A DNA stretch of 41,119 nt, taken from assembly GCA_016932855.1 (NCBI GenBank), contig JAFGCB010000025.1:77868-118986 (forward strand). Direction: 5' to 3'. The stretch is from Candidatus Omnitrophota bacterium (GTDB lineage: Bacteria > Omnitrophota > Gorgyraeia > Duberdicusellales > Duberdicusellaceae). The stretch's first letter is position 1. Every line of letters starts with the position of its first letter. The notes beneath the pieces are model-generated. The model made no database searches, was not told the DNA's origin, and saw only the letters and a program-made list of their open reading frames with translations. Positions 13,873 to 23,700 of the stretch are shown here, one piece after another. Both the position numbers and the translations under genes were made by a program.

Positions 13873-14025
13873 ATGAGAGAACTAATTGCGTTAGGCTGTA
13901 CCGAATGTAAAAGAAAAAACTACTTTATTACAAAAAATAAACGTAAGCATCCTGAGAAGTTTGAAATAAATAAATTTTGCAAATTTTGCAAAAAACATTT
14001 AAAGCATAAGGAAGCTAAAGTTTGA
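13873..14025 (+). CDS. rpmG: Large-subunit ribosomal protein bL33
   Basis: This 50-residue gene reads M-R-E-L-I-A-L-G-C-T-E-C from the ATG at 13873 to TGA at 14023-14025. Two Cys-x2-Cys pairs (C9/C12 and C36/C39) mark the zinc-binding form of L33. The internal K-N-Y-x-x-x-K-N-K-R and the F-C-K-F-C-K-K-H end are typical. It sits between the two tRNA genes and upstream of secE, its common position. A clear ribosome-binding site is not seen before the ATG (only AAAAAG about 15 bases upstream). Confidence 0.93.
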   Translation: MRELIALGCTECKRKNYFITKNKRKHPEKFEINKFCKFCKKHLKHKEAKV

Positions 14026-14115
14026 TTAATTGGTTTATTGCTGTTATTGTCTGCCGCAATAATATTTAAATTAATCAAGGCCGTAAAGTATCAATTAGCG
14101 ATATAACGAGGCTTT

Positions 14116-14189
14116 AGGCGAGTAGCTCAATTGGCTAGAGCACCGGTCTCCAAAACCGGGGGTTGCAGGTTCAACTCCTGCCTCGCCTG
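14116..14189 (+). tRNA. tRNA-Trp (anticodon CCA)
   Basis: The fold is clear: acceptor AGGCGAG with CTCGCCT, D stem GCTC with GAGC, anticodon stem CCGGT with ACCGG around CTCCAAA (anticodon CCA), and T stem GCAGG with CCTGC around TTCAACT. The discriminator is G at 14189, the normal bacterial identity element for tryptophan. The terminal CCA is not encoded. The rpmG / tRNA-Trp / secE / nusG order is a conserved bacterial arrangement. Confidence 0.96.
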
Positions 14190-14193
14190 CTGT

Positions 14194-14236
14194 AGACACA
14201 GATATTCGCAGAGTATTATAGTTAATTACAGATAAT
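14194..14236 (+). repeat. Degenerate intergenic repeat copy (ACAGAT type)
   Basis: Between tRNA-Trp and secE the sequence carries ACACAGATATTCGCAGAG and, 15 bases on, TTACAGATAATCGG. Both resemble the CAGATGATCRCAGAT core found in other gaps of this window, with mismatches. It is a weaker relative of the copies at 15041, 36033 and 36544. Confidence 0.4.
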
Positions 14237-14246
14237 CGGTAAGTGC

Positions 14247-14447
14247 ATGAAGATAATTAGTTTTTTTACAAGAATCCCGGCTTTTTTGAGCGAAGTACAT
14301 CAAGAATTGAAAAAAGTATCTTGGTCTACCCGTTCGGAATTGATAAACGCGACCATCGTGGTTTTAATCGGAAGTTTTTGCCTTACCTTATTTATATCGC
14401 TTTCTGATATTCTTTTGGCGCGGCTGCTTCAGGTTTTAGTCCGATGA
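14247..14447 (+). CDS. secE: Preprotein translocase subunit SecE
   Basis: A 66-residue single-span protein. An amphipathic surface helix carries the conserved E-V-x-x-E-L-K-K-V-S-W-S-T-R-S-E-L motif (about 16-32). It is followed by one membrane helix (about 36-58) and a short C-terminal tail. SecE clamps the SecY channel in the inner membrane. The short one-helix form is the usual bacterial type; E. coli's three-helix form is the exception. It stands directly before nusG, its standard partner gene. The ATG at 14247 has only a weak ribosome-binding site (GGTAAG). Confidence 0.93.
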   Translation: MKIISFFTRIPAFLSEVHQELKKVSWSTRSELINATIVVLIGSFCLTLFISLSDILLARLLQVLVR

Positions 14448-14511
14448 CCACTCTGTTTTTTGTTTACCGCATGAAAGGCGGCTTAAAGATGTGGCCTACG
14501 ACGGAGATAAA

Positions 14512-15039
14512 GTGAAAAAGTGGTATATAGTACATACGCTTTCCGGCGGCGAGGATAAAGTAAAGGCGACCCTTGAATCCAAGATTGCCGCTCAAAATCT
14601 AAGCGAAGAGATTGATCAGATAATTATTCCCAAGGAGCAGATTTCTGAAGTTAAGCGCGGCAAGCGAAAAATACTGGAAAGAAAATTTTTTCCCGGCTAT
14701 ATTTTGATCCACATGGACATGAATGAAACAACCTGGTTGTTTGTCAAGAAAACTCCCGGTGTAACATCTTTCATAGGATCCAAGCGAGAGCCGGCAGTAG
14801 TGCCCGATGAAGATGTCGATAAGATTTTAAAGAAATCCGAAGAAACTCATACGAAACCTCTTCCAAAGGTCGCTTTTGAAAGAGGTGAGACGGTCCGGGT
14901 AATCGAAGGGCCCTTTGTTAATTTTAACGGCCTAGTGGAGGAAGTAAATTCCGCAAAAGGCAAATTAAAGGTGGCCGTGTCTATATTCGGCCGCTCCACT
15001 CCGGTGGAACTTGAATTTTGGCAAGTTGAGAAAATCTGA
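14512..15039 (+). CDS. nusG: Transcription termination/antitermination factor NusG
   Basis: The chosen GTG start at 14512 has GGAG five bases upstream and gives the usual N-terminus M-K-K-W-Y-I-V-H-T (175 residues). A GTG at 14491 would add seven residues and cannot be ruled out. The NGN domain contains W-Y-I-V-H-T-L-S-G-G-E, the R-K-F-F-P-G-Y-I-L-I-H segment and T-P-G-V-T-S-F-I-G. A C-terminal KOW domain follows (G-E-x-V-R-V-I-E-G-P-F-V-N-F-N-G). NusG binds the RNA polymerase clamp and links it to Rho or to the ribosome through S10. Encoding next to secE is normal. Confidence 0.94.
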   Translation: MKKWYIVHTLSGGEDKVKATLESKIAAQNLSEEIDQIIIPKEQISEVKRGKRKILERKFFPGYILIHMDMNETTWLFVKKTPGVTSFIGSKREPAVVPDEDVDKILKKSEETHTKPLPKVAFERGETVRVIEGPFVNFNGLVEEVNSAKGKLKVAVSIFGRSTPVELEFWQVEKI

Positions 15040-15040
15040 A

Positions 15041-15080
15041 ACGCAGGTCACGCAGATTAGAGGCAGATGATCACAGATAG
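15041..15080 (+). repeat. Intergenic repeat copy, CAGATGATCACAGAT core
   Basis: The 73-base gap between nusG and rplK contains CGCAGGTCACGCAGATTAG followed by the exact core CAGATGATCACAGAT at 15064-15078. The same 15-base core occurs at 36036-36050 and, with one A-to-G change, at 36546-36560. All copies are on the same strand as the flanking genes and lie between a stop codon and the next start. Confidence 0.75.
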
Positions 15081-15112
15081 TTTGCGCAAACAAAAAATAT
15101 TTTCGGTGTACT

Positions 15113-15553
15113 GTGGCTAAGAAGAAAAAAAAGAAAATCCCAAAAGTGATGATAAAACTGCAGGTTCCTGCCGGCGCGGCAAACCCGGCTCCTCCGGTCG
15201 GCCCGGCCTTAGGCCAGCACGGAGTAAACATAATGCAGTTTTGCAAATCCTTCAATGAAATTACCAAAAACCGGGAAGGTTTAATCCTGCCAGTGGTTAT
15301 AAGCGTATATGAGGATCGATCTTTTGATTTTATTATTAAGAGCCCCCCGGCATCGGTTTTGCTCAAACGCGCCGCTAATTTAGCCAAAGCTTCTTCCTTG
15401 CCGGGAAAAGAATTTATTGCCGAAGTCTCAAGAAAGCAAGTGGAGGAAATCGCGAAGCAGAAAACAGAAGATTTAAACACAAAAGATCTTGCCCAGGCTT
15501 CGAAGATTATTGAGGGCACTGCCCGGAGCATGGGGATCAAGGTGGTTGATTGA
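15113..15553 (+). CDS. rplK: Large-subunit ribosomal protein uL11
   Basis: A 146-residue protein starting with GTG at 15113. After a very lysine-rich leader (K-K-K-K-K-K) the N-terminal domain carries the invariant [20 protein letters not shown] and G-V-N-I-M-Q-F-C-K. The C-terminal RNA-binding domain ends [12 protein letters not shown]11 forms the GTPase-associated centre with 23S rRNA and the L10-L12 stalk. It is followed by rplA after five bases, as in the classical L11 operon. Confidence 0.96.
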   Translation: MAKKKKKKIPKVMIKLQVPAGAANPAPPVGPALGQHGVNIMQFCKSFNEITKNREGLILPVVISVYEDRSFDFIIKSPPASVLLKRAANLAKASSLPGKEFIAEVSRKQVEEIAKQKTEDLNTKDLAQASKIIEGTARSMGIKVVD

Positions 15554-15558
15554 TTATT

Positions 15559-16254
15559 ATGTCGAGAGGCAAGCGTTACCAAGAAGCGGAAAAGAAATTA
15601 GACCGCGACAAGTTTTATTCGGTCGAGGAAGCGGTAGGTATCTTGAAGGAGCTTGCCCCGACAAAATTTAATCAGAGTGTCGATGTGAGCATAAGTCTTG
15701 GTGTAGACCCCAAGCGAAGCGACCAGATGGTCCGTGGTTCAAGTAAGTTGCCTTACGGCACGGGCAAGACTAAGAAAGTTCTTGTTTTTTGTGAACCAGA
15801 GAAGGAAGAAGAGGCCCGCACGGCCGGGGCTGATTTTGTGGGGTCACAGGATTTGCTTGATAAAATTTCTAAAGGCTGGCTTGGGTTCGATTATTGCATT
15901 TCTACTCCTTCGATGATGCGAAATATCGCCCGGTTGGGGAAGATCCTCGGTCCCCGTGGGCTTATGCCCTCTCCTAAATCGGGCAGCGTTACCGACAACC
16001 TAAGTGTTGCTGTAAAAGATGCAAAGGAAGGCAAACTGGACTTCAAGATGGATAAATTCGGTTGCTTAAACGTAGCGGTAGGAAAAATCTCTTTTTCCCG
16101 CGAACAAATCTCAAAAAATATAGAAACTTTTTTCGCCAGTCTTCTTCAGCTAAGACCTCAAAGCTTAAAGGGCAGGTTCGTAAAGTCGATAACTATATCA
16201 ACGACCATGAGCCCGGGTTGTAAAATTAATTTGCCGAAGGAATTTCAGTTATGA
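15559..16254 (+). CDS. rplA: Large-subunit ribosomal protein uL1
   Basis: A 231-residue protein from the ATG at 15559. An in-frame TTG at 15550 would overlap the rplK stop and is less likely. Motifs are S-R-G-K-R-Y near the start, the V-D-V-S-I-x-L-G-V-D-P-K-R-S-D-Q strand, and the domain II segment L-G-P-R-G-L-M-P-S-P-K-S-G-S-V. L1 forms the mobile L1 stalk that moves E-site tRNA and in many bacteria represses its own operon. The stop overlaps the rplJ start as ATGA (16251-16254). Length is normal. Confidence 0.96.
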   Translation: MSRGKRYQEAEKKLDRDKFYSVEEAVGILKELAPTKFNQSVDVSISLGVDPKRSDQMVRGSSKLPYGTGKTKKVLVFCEPEKEEEARTAGADFVGSQDLLDKISKGWLGFDYCISTPSMMRNIARLGKILGPRGLMPSPKSGSVTDNLSVAVKDAKEGKLDFKMDKFGCLNVAVGKISFSREQISKNIETFFASLLQLRPQSLKGRFVKSITISTTMSPGCKINLPKEFQL

Positions 16255-16778
16255 TGAAGGTAGGACAGCTTTATCGGGAGAAATTAATAGATTTGCTGAA
16301 AAGCCGTGCCGAGGACACCGAAGCCATTTTATTCATAAATTTCAAAGGCTTAAATTCTCTGCAGTTGAATATTTTAAGGGCGTCCTTGAAAGAAAAGAAT
16401 GCCAGGCTATTAGTTGCAAAAAATAAGCTGATTCGAAAAGCTTTCCCCGAAAAAGCCGAAGACCTGGGCGTTTTCTTAAAGGAAGAAACCGGGATTGTTT
16501 ATTCTTCAGGAGATATCGTTGAGGCCACAAAAACTTTATTTAATTTTATCGAGGAAAATGAAAAACTTCAAATAAAAGGAGGCTTCATCGGCGAGAAGCC
16601 AGTCGATAAAAAGAAGCTTCAAGAGATTTCAGGCCTGCCTTCAATGTTAGTGCTTTTGGGGATGGCGGTAAATTGTATTGCTTCGCCTTTAACTTCTCTT
16701 GTAGGCAGTTTAAATCAGATAATTCTAAAATTTGTCTGGGCGATAGAAGAGATAAAAAAGCAAAAAGAGAAAAAATGA
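16251..16778 (+). CDS. rplJ: Large-subunit ribosomal protein uL10
   Basis: The 175-residue protein has the L10 fold: an N-terminal rRNA-binding domain with F-I-N-F-K-G-L-N-S-L-Q-L, R-L-L-V-A-K-N-K-L and G-G-F-I-G-E-K-P, and a long C-terminal helix ending I-E-E-I-K-K-Q-K-E-K-K for the L7/L12 dimers. The gene overlaps rplA by four bases. There is therefore no room for the L10-leader RNA that often lies upstream of rplJ. A gap of 116 bases separates it from rplL. Two ATG codons in a row (16251 and 16254) leave the exact start uncertain by one residue. Confidence 0.95.
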   Translation: MMKVGQLYREKLIDLLKSRAEDTEAILFINFKGLNSLQLNILRASLKEKNARLLVAKNKLIRKAFPEKAEDLGVFLKEETGIVYSSGDIVEATKTLFNFIEENEKLQIKGGFIGEKPVDKKKLQEISGLPSMLVLLGMAVNCIASPLTSLVGSLNQIILKFVWAIEEIKKQKEKK

Positions 16779-16894
16779 TTTTAGTATTCTCAGGGTTTAT
16801 ATTAAGGGTTTGTAAATTTCTTGTAGCATTTTTTTGAGTTTAGTTTTAAGAGTTTTGATTTATGTCCGGTTTCGCAAAATAAGGAGGGTTGGAA

Positions 16895-17281
16895 ATGGCA
16901 AATAAGGTTGAAGAAATCATTAAGAATATTGAGGCAATGAGCGTGTTGGAGCTTTCAGAGCTGGTAAAGACCCTGGAGGATAAGTTCGGGGTTAAAGCCC
17001 AGGCTCCTGTGGTAGCCGCCGGAGTCGCGGTTGCCGGTGCAGCTGCGCCTCAGGAAGAGGAAGAAGAAAAGACTTCCTTTACGGTTGTTCTCAAAGAGAC
17101 AGGTTCAAATAAAATTCAGGTCATAAAAGAGATACGGGCTATAACTGAGCTGGGATTAAAGGAAGCCAAGGACTTGGTTGAATCTGCTCCGAAGTCGGTA
17201 AAAGAAAATGTTCCCAAGGAAGAAGCAGAGGAGATCAAAAAGAAGCTAGAAGCCCAAGGCGCAAAAGTAGAAATACAATAA
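16895..17281 (+). CDS. rplL: Ribosomal stalk protein bL12 (L7/L12)
   Basis: The 128-residue protein begins at ATG 16895 with a strong AAGGAGGG ribosome-binding site, fitting its need for several copies per ribosome. An N-terminal dimerisation helix ([13 protein letters not shown]) leads to an Ala/Val-rich hinge (about 38-55) with a run of Glu. The C-terminal domain then follows, with F-x-V-V-L-K-E-T, K-I-x-V-I-K-E-I-R and [10 protein letters not shown]. The last segment recruits translation factors. The gene precedes rpoB by 45 bases, as in most bacteria. Confidence 0.96.
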   Translation: MANKVEEIIKNIEAMSVLELSELVKTLEDKFGVKAQAPVVAAGVAVAGAAAPQEEEEEKTSFTVVLKETGSNKIQVIKEIRAITELGLKEAKDLVESAPKSVKENVPKEEAEEIKKKLEAQGAKVEIQ

Positions 17282-17326
17282 TTCTTAAGAATAGGCAATT
17301 TTTCAGAGAACTTTAAGAGGAGAGCT

Positions 17327-20300
17327 ATGAAGAAAGTGTCGTTTGGAAAGATTAAAGAAACATATGTGATACCAAACTTGCTTGAGCATCAGATAAGATC
17401 GTATAAAGAATTTCTTCAGATGGAGATTCCTTCGGAAAAAAGAAAAAATATAGGTCTGCAGGAGGTAATCAAGGAAATTTTTCCTTTAGAGAGCGCCGAT
17501 AACAAATGGAAACTGGAATTCGTTTCTTACAATTTAGCCCGCCCTAAATATACGATAGAGGAGTGCCGCCGGCGTTCTTTGACCTATGCCTGTCCTTTAC
17601 GTTTGCGGTTACGGCTAGTGGGTGAAGAGGAGATCAGAGAACAAGAGGTTTATTTCGGGGACATACCCCTTATTACCCCCTTTGGCTCTTTTATAATCAA
17701 CGGAGATGAGCGGGTTGTAGTAAGCCAGCTTCAGCGTTCCCCCGGCGTGTATTTTGAGGAAGAGCCCCATCTTACCGGTAAAAGGCTTTATTTCGCAAGA
17801 ATTATTCCCTACCGGGGCTCCTGGCTTGAGTTTCGCTACGATATCAATGAGACCATAAGCGCCATTGTGGATAGGCGCAGGACTTTCGTGGGCAGTCAGC
17901 TTTTGCGGATGTTCGGCTTTTCTTCCAATGAGGATATATTAGGTGCCTTTTCAGATAAACGATACCCCGAGATAGTAAATACCCTTAAAAAAGACCATAG
18001 CAAGAATCAGGATGAAGCCCTTCTTGAGTTTTATAAAAAATTACGTCCTACCGAGCCAGTAACCCTGGAAGCGGCTAAAGAGGTCTTTAAGAGGATGTTT
18101 TTGAATAATAAACGCTATGATTTAGCTAAGGTTGGCCGGTTTGTGATTAATCGTAAACTTAAAATGGATTTTCCTCTTACTAAACGCAGCTTAGATAAAG
18201 ATACTGTGATAAGCGTGATAAAGCATCTTATACGGGTAAAGCAAGGCGAAATTCCTTTGGATGATATCGATCACTTAAGTAACAGAAGAGTTAAGCTTGT
18301 GGGCGAGCTTGTGCAGCATGAGGTAAGAATTGGCCTTTTGCGCGTCGAGAGAGCTGTCACTGAGCGGTTCGCTCTAATTTCGGGGATGAAAGAGATCTCT
18401 ATTCAGCATCTTATAAATGCCCGGGTTTTTTCTTCCCAGATACATGATTTCTTCGGGCGGTCGCCTTTGTGCCAGTTTATGGATCAAGTTAATCCCCTGG
18501 CGGAAATAACTCACAAGAGGCGTCTTTCTGCCTTAGGGCCGGGCGGGCTTTCCCGTGAGCGGGCCGGTTTTGAAGTAAGAGATGTACATCCTTCGCATTA
18601 CGGCCGAATTTGCCCTATCGAGACTCCTGAAGGCCAGAATATCGGTTTAATCACTTCTCTTACGACCTTCTCTACCATAAATCCCCTTGGTTTTATAACG
18701 ACGCCGTATCGCAAGCTTGAAGACGGTCGGCTTACCGGCAAGGTGGAGTATCTATCGGCCGATGATGAAGAAAACCGGGTTATTGCCCAAGCTTCTTATA
18801 ATATCGATGATTCCAAAATTAAAGATGAATTTGTCTATGTGCGTTTTAAAGGAAAATTTCCTAAAGTTGAGCCGAAGAAGGCAGAATATATGGAAGTTTC
18901 CCCTAAACAAATAGTTTCAGTCTCGGCGAGTCTTATTCCTTTTCTTGAGCATGACGATGCTAACCGGGCTCTTATGGGTTCAAATATGCAGCGTCAAGCA
19001 GTGCCGCTTCTTTTTCCTGAGGTAGCGTTTGTCAATACCGGCATGGAACGAAGGGTTGCCAAGGATACAGGAGCCGCTTTGGTGGCAAAAGAGGACGGCG
19101 TAGTAACCAGGGTCGACGCTTCATCGATAAAAATCGGCAAGTTAACCTATGTTTTAAAGAAATTTCAGCGGTCGAATGCCGATACGGCTATAAACCAAAG
19201 ACCTTTGGTTTCTAGAGGTCAGAAGATAAAACGGGGTCAAACCATTGCCGACGGTCCGGGAACAAAGGATGGAAAGCTTTCCTTGGGAAGAAATCTTCTG
19301 GTCGCTTTCCTTGCCTGGCGCGGATATAATTTTGAAGACGCCATTTTAATTAATGAACGTTTGGTAAAAGAGGATTTATTAACTTCCGTGCATATAGAGC
19401 GGTTTGAAGTTGAAGCAAGAGAGACGAGGCTAGGCAATGAAGAGATTACCCGGGATTTGCCTAATGTAAGCGAGGAAGCGCTTAAGAATTTGGATGAACA
19501 AGGAGTAGTCAGAATAGGAGCCAGAGTCCTTCCCGACGACATCTTAGTGGGTAAAGTTACGCCTAAGACCGAGAAAGAGCTGACTCCCGAAGACCGGCTC
19601 CTGCGGGCAATTTTCGGCGAAAAAGCCGCGGACGTAAGAGATACTTCGCTTAAGGTTCCGCCGGGAGTCGAAGGCGTTATAATAAACGTTGAATCATTTC
19701 AGAGGAAAGAAAAGGGGCGCAAATCAAAGAAGGAAAAGACTGAAGAGCTAAGGCGCCTGAAGGAAATCGAGGAATATTACAATCAGGAACTGGAGATTAT
19801 AGAAGAAGAACGAATTAGAAGGATTTCCGAGGTCCTCAATGTTTCAAAGATAAAGGCCAAGAATCTTAATCTTGACGAAAACGAGGAAGCCAAAGAAATA
19901 TCTTCCGTTTACGAAGAAAGAATACGCGAGCTCCTGCAAGAACGCGAGCTTGAAGTGTCAAAGATAAAGCGGGGAGATGAGCTGCCTTCGGGAGTGCTTA
20001 AGCGCGTTGTTGTTTATGTGGCTATGAAGCGAAAGATATCCGCCGGGGACAAGCTTGCCGGCCGTCACGGAAATAAAGGTGTTATTGCTAAGGTTTTACC
20101 AGAAGAAGACATGCCTTATTTGGAAGACGGCACGCCTGTAGATTTAGTGCTTAACCCTTTAGGCGTTCCTTCGAGAATGAACGTCGGACAGGTTCTGGAG
20201 ACTCATTTAGGCTGGGCGGCGAACGCCCTTGGCTTACAGGCTGAAACTCCGGTTTTTGAAGGCGCGGAAGAGTCGGAAATTAAAGATTTACTGAAGGAAG

Positions 20301-20734
20301 CGAATCTGCCCTTGGACGGAAAGACTGTTGTTTACGACGGCTATACCGGAAAGCCTTTTGGTCAAAAAGTTACAGTCGGACACATGTATATAATGAAACT
20401 AGTCCATATGGTTGAAGATAAAATACACGCCCGGGCCATCGGTCCGTATTCGCTTATTACCCAGCAGCCGTTAGGCGGCAAGGCCCAGTTTGGAGGCCAG
20501 CGTTTTGGAGAAATGGAAGTCTGGGCCCTGGAGGCATACGGCGCAAGTTTTATTTTGCAGGAGATGCTTACGGTAAAGAGCGACGATGTTCAGGGAAGAA
20601 CTCGAATATACGAAGCTATTGTTAAAGGCGAGCATAGGTTACATCCGTCGACGCCGGAATCTTTTAATGTTTTAATGAATGAGCTGCAAGGTCTATGCCT
20701 TGATGTTAAAGTTGAGAAATCAGACCAGAAGTAG
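17327..20734 (+). CDS. rpoB: RNA polymerase subunit beta
   Basis: The 1135-residue beta subunit contributes to the active centre and the rifampicin pocket. The rifampicin region starts at F376-G-R-S-P-L-C-Q-F-M-D386. Residues equivalent to E. coli D516, H526 and S531 (D386, H396, S401) are unchanged, while the S512 position is Cys and S522 is Ala. H-K-R-R-L-S-A-L-G-P-G-G and P-I-E-T-P-E-G-Q-N-I-G-L follow, and the C-terminal G-G-Q-R-F-G-E-M-E-V-W-A-L is intact. At 1135 residues it lacks the large lineage insertions of E. coli. A charged coiled-coil-like segment (around 788-880) lies after V-P-P-G-V-E-G-V. An AGAGGAGA ribosome-binding site precedes the ATG. Confidence 0.97.
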   Translation: MKKVSFGKIKETYVIPNLLEHQIRSYKEFLQMEIPSEKRKNIGLQEVIKEIFPLESADNKWKLEFVSYNLARPKYTIEECRRRSLTYACPLRLRLRLVGEEEIREQEVYFGDIPLITPFGSFIINGDERVVVSQLQRSPGVYFEEEPHLTGKRLYFARIIPYRGSWLEFRYDINETISAIVDRRRTFVGSQLLRMFGFSSNEDILGAFSDKRYPEIVNTLKKDHSKNQDEALLEFYKKLRPTEPVTLEAAKEVFKRMFLNNKRYDLAKVGRFVINRKLKMDFPLTKRSLDKDTVISVIKHLIRVKQGEIPLDDIDHLSNRRVKLVGELVQHEVRIGLLRVERAVTERFALISGMKEISIQHLINARVFSSQIHDFFGRSPLCQFMDQVNPLAEITHKRRLSALGPGGLSRERAGFEVRDVHPSHYGRICPIETPEGQNIGLITSLTTFSTINPLGFITTPYRKLEDGRLTGKVEYLSADDEENRVIAQASYNIDDSKIKDEFVYVRFKGKFPKVEPKKAEYMEVSPKQIVSVSASLIPFLEHDDANRALMGSNMQRQAVPLLFPEVAFVNTGMERRVAKDTGAALVAKEDGVVTRVDASSIKIGKLTYVLKKFQRSNADTAINQRPLVSRGQKIKRGQTIADGPGTKDGKLSLGRNLLVAFLAWRGYNFEDAILINERLVKEDLLTSVHIERFEVEARETRLGNEEITRDLPNVSEEALKNLDEQGVVRIGARVLPDDILVGKVTPKTEKELTPEDRLLRAIFGEKAADVRDTSLKVPPGVEGVIINVESFQRKEKGRKSKKEKTEELRRLKEIEEYYNQELEIIEEERIRRISEVLNVSKIKAKNLNLDENEEAKEISSVYEERIRELLQERELEVSKIKRGDELPSGVLKRVVVYVAMKRKISAGDKLAGRHGNKGVIAKVLPEEDMPYLEDGTPVDLVLNPLGVPSRMNVGQVLETHLGWAANALGLQAETPVFEGAEESEIKDLLKEANLPLDGKTVVYDGYTGKPFGQKVTVGHMYIMKLVHMVEDKIHARAIGPYSLITQQPLGGKAQFGGQRFGEMEVWALEAYGASFILQEMLTVKSDDVQGRTRIYEAIVKGEHRLHPSTPESFNVLMNELQGLCLDVKVEKSDQK

Positions 20735-20795
20735 TTTAATTATTCTGGTTAAGTAGGTTTGCGGTGCAACAGATGATTGCAAAAAAAGGAGAAAA

Positions 20796-23700
20796 ATGAC
20801 GGATTTGGTAGGTTTCGACCGGGTTACTTTGAAAATAGCCTCCCCTCAGGTTATTCGTTCCTGGTCATCGGGAGAAGTCAAAAAAGCTGAAACGCTGAAT
20901 TACAGAACTTTGAGACCTGAAAAAGACGGATTATTTTGCGAGCGAATATTCGGACCGGTAAAAGATTGGGAATGTAACTGCGGAAAATTTAAGGGGATAA
21001 AATTTAAAGGCATGAAATGTGACCGGTGCGGAGTTGAGGTAACTCATTCCTCTGTTCGAAGAAAAAGAATGGGTCATATAGAATTAGCGGCGCCGGTGAC
21101 ACATATATGGTTTTTTAAGGTTGTCCCTTCGCGGCTTGCCGCCTTGCTGGATATGAACCTAAGAGATCTGGAAAAGGTCATTTATTACGAGCAGTATATA
21201 GTAGTTGACCCTCAGGATACTCCTTTAAAGAAGAAGCAGCTTTTAAGCGAAGAAGAGCTTTATAAGCTTAAAAAAGACTACAAGGAAAGCTTTAAGGCCG
21301 GCATTGGCGCGGCGGCAGTTAAGGATCTTTTGAAGGAACTTGATTTGGATAAGATATGCCGTAAGCTTAAAAAGGAAGTTGAAGAAAGCAAGAGCAATGT
21401 AGCCGGAAAGAGAGTGCTTAAGCGCCTTAAGATTATTGAAGATTTCCGGCGTTCAGGCAATCAGCCGGAATGGACAATCATAGAAATGCTTCCGGTAATA
21501 CCCCCGGATTTACGGCCGTTGGTTCCTTTAGAGGGCGGAAGATTCGCTTCTTCTGATTTGAACGACCTTTATCGTCGAGTAATCAATCGAAATAACCGGC
21601 TTTCAAAGCTGATGAGATTAGGTGCCCCCGAAGTAATTATACGTAACGAAAAACGAATGCTCCAGGAGGCGGTTGATGCCTTATTTGAAAACGGAAGACA
21701 CGGCCGGCCTATCCTCGGGCCAAATAACCGGCCTCTTAAGAGTTTATCCGATATGCTAAAGGGAAAGCAGGGTCGTTTCCGTCAGAATCTTCTAGGTAAG
21801 CGGGTTGACTATTCTGGACGCAGCGTAATCGTGGTGGGACCATCGCTTCGGCTTCATGAATGCGGAATCCCTAAGCAAATCGCCCTTGAATTGTTTGAGC
21901 CCTTTATTATTAAGAAATTAAAAGAGAAGGGATTTGTCCATACGATCAAAGGCGCCCGGCGTATGGTCGAGCGGGCCAGAGTCGAAGTTTGGGATATATT
22001 AGAGGATGTTATAAACGATCACCCGGTTTTGCTTAATCGTGCACCGACCCTGCACAGGCTTTCTATTCAAGCGTTTTATCCTAAGCTCGTAGAAGGAAAA
22101 GCAATAAAGCTGCATCCATTAGTATGCCCGGCTTTTAACGCCGATTTTGACGGCGACCAAATGGCAGTCCATGTTCCCTTGTCGCTTGAGGCTCAAACCG
22201 AAGCGAAGATTTTAATGCTTTCGGTAAATAATATATTTTCTCCGGCCGATGGAAGGCCTATTGTTGCGCCTACTCAGGATATTATCCTGGGCCTGCGCTA
22301 TCTTACCCTTGCAAAAAATAAGGCTAAAGGAGAGGGCATCGCCTTTCCGGATAAAGAGTCGGTAATAACAGCTTATCAGGATGATGAGCTGGAACTTCAT
22401 ACAAAGGTTAAGGTAAGGATCAAGGAAGGTTCGGGCACTCGGCTTATCGAAACCACTCCCGGCAGAGTGATTTTTAACAATGTTTTACCTGAGGGATTGG
22501 GTTTTGTCAACGAGGTTTTAAGCAAGAAGAAGGTCATCGATTTGATTAAGCTTTGTCATAAACAATTCGGGCATGCCGTGATTGTTAAGCTTTTGGATGA
22601 CTGCAAGGATCTGGGGTTTGAGTATGCAACGATCGGCGGAATAAGTATCGCAGTAGATGATTTCAAAATACCTACCCAAAAGCAGGAGTGCTTGGACGAG
22701 GCCTTTAAAGAAATTAATAAGGTAGAGACTCAGTATAATCGAGGAATAATAACCGAAAGAGAGCGCCATAATAAGATTGTCGACATTTGGACGAGAACCA
22801 CTGATAAAGTCTCTGATCATGTGTTTCGAGGTCTGGATAGCTTCGATCCCATATTTATGATGGCTGATTCCGGGGCCAGGGGATCAAAGCTGCAGATTCG
22901 TCAGCTTGCCGGCATGAGGGGGCTTATGGCCAAGCCTTCGGGTGAAATAATCGAAACCCCGATTACTTCGAATTTTCGAGAGGGTTTATCGGTTCTTGAA
23001 TATTTTATTTCAACCCATGGTGCCAGAAAAGGACTTGCCGACACAGCCTTAAAGACCGCCGATGCCGGCTATCTTACCCGGCGACTTGTCGACGTTTCGC
23101 AGGAAGTTATAATCGTTGAGGAAGATTGCGGAACGGTAAATGGAATAACTCTTTCGGCAATCGTAGAAGGAGATGAGGTCGTTGTTTCCTTGAAGGAAAG
23201 GATAATCGGCAGGGTTACTTTAGATAATATAGTGGATATTATCACCGATGAGGTCGTAGTCAAGGCCGGCGAGATAGTTACCGATGAGAAAGCGGAGAAG
23301 ATAGAGGAGCTTGGTATTGAAAAAATACGAATACGAAGCGTTCTTACCTGTGAGTCGGAGAGGGGGGCCTGCGCAAAATGCTACGGAAGAAACCTCGCTA
23401 CCGGCAGGATTGTGGAATTAGGCGAAGCCGTGGGAATAATCGCCGCCCAATCTATCGGTGAACCCGGAACCCAGCTTACGATGAGAACCTTTCATATAGG
23501 CGGTACAGCTTCGCGGGTGGCAGAGCGCTCTTTTATAAAAACCAAAGACCAGGGAACCTTGAAGTACCATAATTTAAAATTGGTGCAAAAAAACGAAGGT
23601 TTTATAGTTTTAAATCGAAACGGGCTAATCGCGATTTGCGATGATCAAGGGCGGGAGATTCAAAAAAACCCTGTTCCTCAAGGCTCGGTGATATTGTTCC

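Noticed and set aside
16779..16894. L10-leader-type regulatory RNA near rplJ/rplL
   Set aside because: The known leader lies upstream of rplJ, but rplA and rplJ overlap here. The rplJ-rplL gap shows no matching structure by eye.
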